DNA of 64,000 nt from Streptomyces sp. NBC_01485 (GTDB taxonomy: Bacteria > Actinomycetota > Actinomycetes > Streptomycetales > Streptomycetaceae), in the NCBI RefSeq assembly GCF_036227125.1, contig NZ_CP109435.1, positions 4,960,001 to 5,024,000 of the forward strand, read 5' to 3'. Positions 58,794-64,000 of this stretch are shown here, piece after piece; position 1 is the stretch's first letter; each line of letters begins with the position of its first letter. The notes below the pieces were generated by a model. It had not been told where the DNA came from. It saw only the letters and a program-made list of their open reading frames with translations, and made no database searches. Both the position numbers and the translations under genes were made by a program.

Positions 58794-60299
58794 TCAGGCC
58801 GCCGGGTCCACCGCCGGGCGCTGCCGCGACGTTGTCCGTCGCCAGCCCGCCTCCGCCGAGGACCGGCCGCCCTGTCCGCCACGGCCGCGGCCGCCTCGGG
58901 ACGCGGACGGACTTCCCGCGCGCCGCGGACGCTTCTCGGCGGCCGGTGCGGTGATGACGACCGGGACGCCGGACGGGGCCTGGGCGCCGGTGATGCGGCT
59001 CAGTTCCGCCTCGCCCGAACGGACCGGGGTGACCTGCGGGGAGATGCCGGCGGTGGCCATCAGGCGGCTCATGCCGCGTCGTTGGGCGGGGGTCACCAGG
59101 GTGACCACGCTGCCGGACTCGCCGGCGCGGGCGGTACGGCCGCCGCGGTGCAGGTAGTCCTTGTGGTCGCTGGGCGGGTCGACGTTGACGACGAGGTCGA
59201 GGTTGTCGACGTGGATGCCGCGCGCGGCGACGTTGGTCGCCACCAGCACCGTCACATGGCCGCTCTTGAACTGGGCGAGGGTGCGGGTGCGTTGCGGCTG
59301 GGACTTGCCGCCGTGCAGGGCCGCCGCGCGGACACCGCTGCTGAGCAGGTGCTCGGTCAGCCGGTCCACCGCGTGCTTGGTGTCGAGGAACATGAGCACC
59401 CGGCCGTCGCGCGCCGCGATCTCGGTGGTCGTGCGGTGCTTGTCGGCGTCGTGCACGTGGAGCACGTGGTGCTCCATCGTGGTGACCGCGCCCGCGGACG
59501 GGTCGACGGAGTGCACCACCGGGTCGCTGAGGTAGCGGCGGACGAGCAGGTCGACGTTGCGGTCGAGGGTGGCGGAGAACAGCATCCGCTGGCCGTCGGG
59601 GCGTACCTGGTCGAGGAGTTCGGTGACCTGGGGCATGAAACCCATGTCGGCCATCTGGTCGGCCTCGTCGAGGACCGTGATGGCGACGTCGCCCAGGCGG
59701 CAGTCGCCGCGGTCGATGAGGTCCTTCAGCCGGCCCGGTGTCGCGACGACGACCTCGGCCCCGGCGCGCAGCGCACCGGCCTGCCGGCCGAGCGACATAC
59801 CGCCGACGACGGTCGCGAGGCGCAGCCGCAGCGAGCGGGCGTACGGGGTGAGCGCGTCGGTGACCTGCTGGGCGAGCTCGCGGGTCGGGACGAGGATGAG
59901 GGCGAGCGGCTGGCGGGGTTCGGCACGCCGGCCTTCCAGCCGGGCCAGCACGGCGAGGCCGAAGGCGAGGGTCTTGCCCGAGCCGGTGCGGCCGCGGCCG
60001 AGTACGTCACGGCCGGCCAGGGAGTTCGGCAGGGTCGCCGCCTGGATGGGGAACGGGACGGTCACGCCCTCGTGGCCGAGCGCGGCCAGCAGCGGGGCGG
60101 GCAGGGCGAGTTCGGCGAACGCCTCGACGGCGGGCAGTGCGGGGGTGATGGTCTTCGGCGGCGCGAATTCACCCTGGAGTGCGGCGGGCCGGCGTCCGTG
60201 ACCTGCGGAGCGGCGCTGAGAGCCGAAACGGCTGCTGCCGCTCGATCCTGACGATCCTGCGAAGCGGTCGTATGTGCGGGTTTTTCGTGCATGATTCAT
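58794..60299 (-). CDS. DEAD-box RNA helicase (cold-shock-linked), copy 2
   Basis: 501 residues. Same motif order as copy 1: PFPIQAATLPNSLAGRDVLG, GRGRTGSGKT, DEAD in VLDEADQMADMGFMPQV, SAT, HRGGRTARAG, and an Arg/Gly tail. It differs in its termini and in scattered positions through the core. It lies downstream of cold-shock gene 2, with a conserved hairpin between them. The SCO5918-like and CBS-like genes are found only beside this copy, so this is probably the ancestral module. Confidence 0.97.
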   Translation of the reverse strand: MNHARKTRTYDRFAGSSGSSGSSRFGSQRRSAGHGRRPAALQGEFAPPKTITPALPAVEAFAELALPAPLLAALGHEGVTVPFPIQAATLPNSLAGRDVLGRGRTGSGKTLAFGLAVLARLEGRRAEPRQPLALILVPTRELAQQVTDALTPYARSLRLRLATVVGGMSLGRQAGALRAGAEVVVATPGRLKDLIDRGDCRLGDVAITVLDEADQMADMGFMPQVTELLDQVRPDGQRMLFSATLDRNVDLLVRRYLSDPVVHSVDPSAGAVTTMEHHVLHVHDADKHRTTTEIAARDGRVLMFLDTKHAVDRLTEHLLSSGVRAAALHGGKSQPQRTRTLAQFKSGHVTVLVATNVAARGIHVDNLDLVVNVDPPSDHKDYLHRGGRTARAGESGSVVTLVTPAQRRGMSRLMATAGISPQVTPVRSGEAELSRITGAQAPSGVPVVITAPAAEKRPRRAGSPSASRGGRGRGGQGGRSSAEAGWRRTTSRQRPAVDPAA

Positions 60300-60461
60300 G
60301 CAGAACCTTCCTTGTTGCGGGCGCGTGACAAGGAATTCCGCAGCTGGAAGAACGGCGCAGAGAATCGCGAGAACGAGCCGGAAACGGGGTGAAAACCGGT
60401 GTGCGGGCCGAGGTGAAGGCCGGGGTCGAGACGGGCGTGAAATCGCCTGAAAACGAAGCGA

Positions 60462-60495
60462 GCCGGGGCCCGCACCCCAAGGTGCGGGCCCCAGC
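60462..60495 (-). terminator. Hairpin between cold-shock gene and DEAD-box gene (copy 2)
   Basis: GCCGGGGCCCGCACC pairs with GGTGCGGGCCCCAGC (one mismatch) around CCAA. It matches the position and sequence of the hairpin at 34841-34875 in the first module. Confidence 0.8.
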
Positions 60496-60522
60496 TGCGA
60501 AAGTATGCGTCAGCGCCGGTGA

Positions 60523-60726
60523 TCAGGCGGGGACGATGTTCTCGGCCGTCGGGCCCTTCTGGCCCTGCGCGATGTCGAACGACACCTTCTGGCCTTCCTG
60601 GAGCTCGCGGAAGCCCTGGGCGGCGATGTTCGAGTAGTGGGCGAAGACGTCGGGGCCGCCGCCGTCCTGCTCGATGAAGCCGAAGCCCTTTTCCGCGTTG
60701 AACCACTTCACGGTACCGGTGGCCAT
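60523..60726 (-). CDS. Cold-shock protein (CspA family), copy 2
   Basis: 67 residues, [20 protein letters not shown] then [14 protein letters not shown], about 90 percent identical to copy 1 by eye. GAAGGAG precedes the ATG. RNA chaperone of the cold-shock class, with the helicase downstream as partner. Confidence 0.97.
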   Translation of the reverse strand: MATGTVKWFNAEKGFGFIEQDGGGPDVFAHYSNIAAQGFRELQEGQKVSFDIAQGQKGPTAENIVPA

Positions 60727-60764
60727 GATGTATCTCCTTCGGGATGGTGATCAACCCGTCGGAA

Positions 60765-60809
60765 AACCTCTAGGCAACCACAACTGCAACTGAGGTCGAC
60801 AGTAGCATG
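60765..60809 (-). promoter_or_regulatory. Conserved promoter/leader block of cold-shock gene 2
   Basis: Minus strand: TGCTACTGT followed after about ten bases by TTGCAGTTGTGGTTGCCTAG. It corresponds to the block before cold-shock gene 1 (35225-35268). Confidence 0.6.
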
Positions 60810-60889
60810 CCGTGATCGGGCGGGCGGGAAAAATAATTCTGCGTGACTTCCCGTTCCGGGAATATTCATCGCGCGGAGAGAAGAAAATC

Positions 60890-61414
60890 TCAGCGTGTTA
60901 CGTCGAAGGCGGCGGCGCGGGGCACGAACTTCGTGTCGCCGTCCTTGGCCGTCGCCAGCACCGAGACGTGCCAGGTGCCCGGGGCCAGTTCGGCGGCCTC
61001 CTCCTTCGTGACGTTCAGGGTGTAGGTGCAGCGGGACGTCGTCGCGGTGGACGAGGCGGCCGAGGTCGCCGAGGCCGCCGAGGTGCTGCGGCACTGCGCG
61101 TCGTCCACGTCCCGGAGCTCCGCCTCGGTCGGGTCCAGCTTCGAACTCGCGGGCCAGGCAAGGACCTTGAGGCCACGGACACCGGAGTCGTCACTCACGT
61201 CGGCGGTGAAGGTGATCGAGCCGGCGGCGGTGCCGGACGGGGCGACGTAGCGGGCGGAACTGTTCGCCACGGTCACCTTCGTGGCGGCCGGGGACGAGGT
61301 CGATGTCGAGGACGAAGCCGAGGCCACGGCGATGCCGCCGGCGGCCACCGCGCCGACGACGGCGACACCGATGAGCGAGGACACGAGAGCGCGCTTGGAC
61401 ATGGGCATGGACAT
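60890..61414 (-). CDS. Secreted DUF5707-like protein
   Basis: 174 residues from the ATG at 61414 (GGGGGAT 6 bases upstream). Signal peptide MSMPMSKRALVSSLIGVAVV with cleavage near VASASS. The mature part is a single beta-sandwich (ITFTADVSDDSGVRGLKVLA, later LAPGTWHVSVLATAKDGDTK) with a Ser/Ala/Thr insert and two cysteines (DAQCRS, SRCTYT) likely to form a disulfide. Function unknown. Confidence 0.8.
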   Translation of the reverse strand: MSMPMSKRALVSSLIGVAVVGAVAAGGIAVASASSSTSTSSPAATKVTVANSSARYVAPSGTAAGSITFTADVSDDSGVRGLKVLAWPASSKLDPTEAELRDVDDAQCRSTSAASATSAASSTATTSRCTYTLNVTKEEAAELAPGTWHVSVLATAKDGDTKFVPRAAAFDVTR

Positions 61415-61646
61415 GGGAGATCCCCCTGGACGAGTTCGGTGAGTGTGACGAGTGCGAGATGAGTGCGATGAGCTGGACGCTTTGAACACGTTGAACGCTA
61501 GGGGCGAGGGACCTGCGCCGTCCTCGCGCTGCGGGACGATTGCCGGGTCTAACCGCAGGTGGAGCGTCTGCAACCCAGGTAAGAGACCCGAATCCGCCTT
61601 CAGCCGGAGTCGGGCCGCTCACCTGCGGTCATAGCCTGGATCCGCC

Positions 61647-64000
61647 ATGAACCGAACCGATGACGACCGGCTGCTCCCGGTCCTGCTGCTCTGCGCCCAG
61701 GCCCTGCTGTGGCCCGGCGCGGAACTGGTGCGCGGTGCCGTCCCGCCCGCGTCCGCGCTGCTCGTGGCGGCCCTGGTCGCCGGGCCGGTGACGGCCGCGC
61801 TCGTGCTGCGCCGGACCCGTCCGGTGGCCGCCCTCGTCGTGGTCGTCGCCGCCTGCGCGCTGGGGGCGGGGCCGCTGCCCGCCGGGGCGGTGGCGGTGCT
61901 CGGGACCGCGGGGGTCGCGCTGGCCCTGTTCACCGTGGCGACCGAACGCGACACCTTCACGGCCGTGCTGTGCGTGACGGCGCTGGCCGCCTGGCAGTCC
62001 CTCCAGGGCATCGGCCTGCACGGGCTGGGCGACCGCGACGGCCTCGACCTCGTCCTGACGGCCCTGTTGTACGTCGCCGCGTCCGGCGCGGGCATCCGGG
62101 TACGGCGCGCCCGTCGTGCGCGCCGGGCCTCCGAACGGCTGCTGAACCGGGCCGAGACCGAACGCCATCGGCTCCCGGCAGCCGAACGGCGGCGTATGGA
62201 ACGGGAGTTGCACGACGTCAGCGCCCATCATCTGACGGCCGTGGTGGTCACGGCGGGGGCGGCGCTCGGACTGCGCGACCGTCGTCCCGAACTCGCCGCC
62301 GAGGCGCTGGAGTTCGCGGTCGATACCGGCCGCGAGGTCACCCGGGCGCTCGGCGCGGTACGGGCACCGGCGCCCTCGCGCGAGCAACTGCCGTCGCCGG
62401 ACGACCGGTTGAGGGGCCTGATCGCGGGCTTCCGCCGACTGAACCAGCAGGTGGACGACGAGATCGAGGGCGAGGTCGAGATCGAGGTCGAGGGCAGCCC
62501 GCTGTCGGACGGGGCCGTCGCGGACGCGGTGTACGGCATCGTCCGCGAGGCGCTGACCAACGTGGCCCGGCACGCGCCCGGCGCGCAGACGAGGGTGGAG
62601 TGCCGGTACGGCGACGCCCGTACGGAGGTCGTCGTCACCAGCGCGGCACCCCCGGCCGGTGCGGCGGCGCACGGCGCGGGCCTCGGCGGAGGGCGCGGCC
62701 AGGGCTTCCTGCGGTCCCGGGCGCGGGAGGCGGGCGGCACGCTGACCAGCGGTCCGACGGCGGACGGCGGCTGGGAGGTACGGGCCGTCCTGCCCGGCCG
62801 GAGCGCCACCCCGGCGGAGCGCTCCGTCCCGCGCGGCTACCGCCTCGCGCAGGTGACGGCCGCCGTCGGTCTCGTCCTGCAACCCCTGCTCCCGGCGCTC
62901 GTCATCCGCCCGGAGATCCAGCAGAGCGGCGCCGCGCAGGTCTCCGCCGGCGTACTTTTCGCCCTCCTGGCGGCGGCCCAGGCGGTCGCCCTGCTCTGGC
63001 TGCGCCGAGCGCCCAGCACCGCCCAGTTCGCCCTGCTCGCCCTGGCCCTGCTCTGGCCCCCGGCGATGACCACGGCCGACTACACCGGCCCGGTCCTCCT
63101 GCCGCCGGCCCTGAGCATCCTCGCCACGTGCGTGGCCTTGGTGACGGTGACGTCCCGCGCGACGGCCGATGCGCCCCGCAACGCTGCCCGCAGCCGTCCG
63201 CTTGCCGGGAAGCCGTTGCGCCTGCCCCTGCCGACCCGCCCGGGTGCCGCCCTCGCGGGCGCCGCCGTGGTCGTGCACGCGGGGGCCGTGAGTGCTGCCG
63301 TTCTGGGGCGGGGAACGGGGGTTCCCGGGTGGGGAGTCGGGGTGGGTTCGATGGTCGGGGCGGGGCTTGTGGCCGGGGTGGCCTGGTGGGGTGGGGGCAG
63401 GTGGGGGCGGCGCGTGCTGGCGGTTCGGGGGGCGCGGGACGAACGTCTCGTCGCCTGGACCGAGGAGGCCGTTCGGGAGGCGTGGGCCGAGCGTCGGCGT
63501 ATCGCCGCCGGGCTGGAGAGCACCGTGCTGGCGCGTACCGGCGACATGGTCGAGGAGGCGGAGGCGGGGCGGCTCGACGCGGTCGCCGAACGCGCCCGTG
63601 AGGCCCTGGCCGCGATGCGCGCGCTGCTCGACACCGTCAGGGAGGGGGAGTCGGGGCCGCCCGAACTGCGGCCGCAGCCCACCGTCCAGGCCCTCGACCT
63701 GCTGGCCCAGCAGTGCCGGGCCACCGGCCGCGACGTGGAGATACGGCTCACCGACCGCGTCCCCGACCGACTGCCCACCGCCGTGGACCTGGCCGCCTAC
63801 CACGCCGCCGAGACGGTGCTCGCGGCCGGCGGCGACGAGCCCGCACTGCTCGAACTCGACGCGCACGACGGTACGTTGACGCTCACGGCGACCGGCGTGC
63901 CGCGCGCCGACGAACCGGCCGTACGGGAGCGGCTGGCGGCGCGGGCCGCGACGCTCGGCGGCACCCTGACCACGGGCCGGCCGGGCACGGTCCACCTACG
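61647..64000 (+). CDS. Large sensor histidine kinase with tandem kinase-like halves (partial, 3' end outside window)
   Basis: At least 784 residues from the ATG at 61647. The first half has four or more membrane helices (residues ~10-150), a HisKA_3 H-box MERELHDVSAHHLTAVVV with His189, N-box VREALTNVARHAPGA (~residue 305) and G-box GAGLGGGRGQGFL. A second membrane block (~residues 400-600) and a second kinase-like half follow (AWTEEAVREAWAERRRIAAG, LESTVLARTGDMVEEAEAGR) whose H-box position has no His, so it looks like a degenerate copy. The cut-off 3' end should hold the rest of the second ATPase domain and the cognate LuxR-type regulator would be expected next. Confidence 0.88.
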   Translation, partial: MNRTDDDRLLPVLLLCAQALLWPGAELVRGAVPPASALLVAALVAGPVTAALVLRRTRPVAALVVVVAACALGAGPLPAGAVAVLGTAGVALALFTVATERDTFTAVLCVTALAAWQSLQGIGLHGLGDRDGLDLVLTALLYVAASGAGIRVRRARRARRASERLLNRAETERHRLPAAERRRMERELHDVSAHHLTAVVVTAGAALGLRDRRPELAAEALEFAVDTGREVTRALGAVRAPAPSREQLPSPDDRLRGLIAGFRRLNQQVDDEIEGEVEIEVEGSPLSDGAVADAVYGIVREALTNVARHAPGAQTRVECRYGDARTEVVVTSAAPPAGAAAHGAGLGGGRGQGFLRSRAREAGGTLTSGPTADGGWEVRAVLPGRSATPAERSVPRGYRLAQVTAAVGLVLQPLLPALVIRPEIQQSGAAQVSAGVLFALLAAAQAVALLWLRRAPSTAQFALLALALLWPPAMTTADYTGPVLLPPALSILATCVALVTVTSRATADAPRNAARSRPLAGKPLRLPLPTRPGAALAGAAVVVHAGAVSAAVLGRGTGVPGWGVGVGSMVGAGLVAGVAWWGGGRWGRRVLAVRGARDERLVAWTEEAVREAWAERRRIAAGLESTVLARTGDMVEEAEAGRLDAVAERAREALAAMRALLDTVREGESGPPELRPQPTVQALDLLAQQCRATGRDVEIRLTDRVPDRLPTAVDLAAYHAAETVLAAGGDEPALLELDAHDGTLTLTATGVPRADEPAVRERLAARAATLGGTLTTGRPGTVHL

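Noticed and set aside
61629-63995. 788-codon minus-strand frame opposite the sensor kinase
   Set aside because: No protein pattern, whereas the plus strand reads as a histidine kinase with H-, N- and G-boxes.
1-64000. tRNA, rRNA or riboswitch genes
   Set aside because: I saw no cloverleaf-like tRNA ends, rRNA text or riboswitch core; the hairpins found are explained as terminators or leader elements. A covariance-model scan was not possible here.

Overview
The window is very GC-rich, with GTG and TTG starts, stop/start overlaps between neighbouring genes and Streptomyces-type families (DUF397 next to XRE/DUF5753, SCO2400-like, SCO5918-like, LAL and HxlR regulators, LysM/NodB proteins). It reads as a Streptomyces (or close actinomycete) chromosome. 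All assignments come from reading the sequence; no database search was run.

Region 1 (1-23031) is a contractile injection system (eCIS, phage-tail-like) locus. On the minus strand are tail sheath, tube protein, a small baseplate chaperone-like protein, a tiny DUF6760-like protein, a 1202-residue low-complexity protein full of QR motifs, a second tube protein, a CIS-tube/LysM protein, VgrG-type spike, gp25-like baseplate wedge and a baseplate-J-like protein that runs off the left edge. The flank holds two tandem paralogous single-pass membrane proteins with swapped C-terminal ectodomains (ChW-like versus ricin-type lectin), a NodB polysaccharide deacetylase lipoprotein, the AAA+ ATPase, a DUF4255 protein and two LuxR-type regulators, one of them a large LAL.

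Region 2 (23047-35739) is ordinary chromosome: a DUF397/XRE pair, a large secreted subtilisin, a GntR-ABC transporter operon with a perfect palindrome abutting the regulator's start codon, a polyprenyl synthetase, and a DEAD-box helicase plus cold-shock protein module.

Region 3 (36132-52207) is a nested mobile-element island that splits a TerB-like gene (5' part 52208-52430, 3' part 35862-36131, minus strand). The outer layer is a Tn3-family transposon with 37-bp inverted ends, flanked by the direct repeat GAAGATC and carrying an intact DDE transposase. Its resolvase gene tnpR is broken into three pieces by two further insertions. One is a 1.79-kb composite element bounded by two identical 149-bp miniature elements and a 5-bp target duplication (CCGAT). 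The other is a 7.55-kb element with three tyrosine recombinases plus a DUF6262-like protein, inserted just before the resolvase's catalytic serine. Passenger genes are mostly of unknown function.

Region 4 (52208-64000) is chromosome again: an SCO2400-like protein, a secreted PL9-type pectate lyase with a LacI-type operator in its promoter, a TetR/oxidoreductase pair, HxlR, SCO5918-like and CBS-like proteins, a second DEAD-box/cold-shock module parallel to the first, a DUF5707-like secreted protein and a long sensor kinase cut by the right edge. Three related hairpins with the core GTGACA/TGTCAC sit at gene 3' ends (24.4, 33.1 and 58.1 kb).
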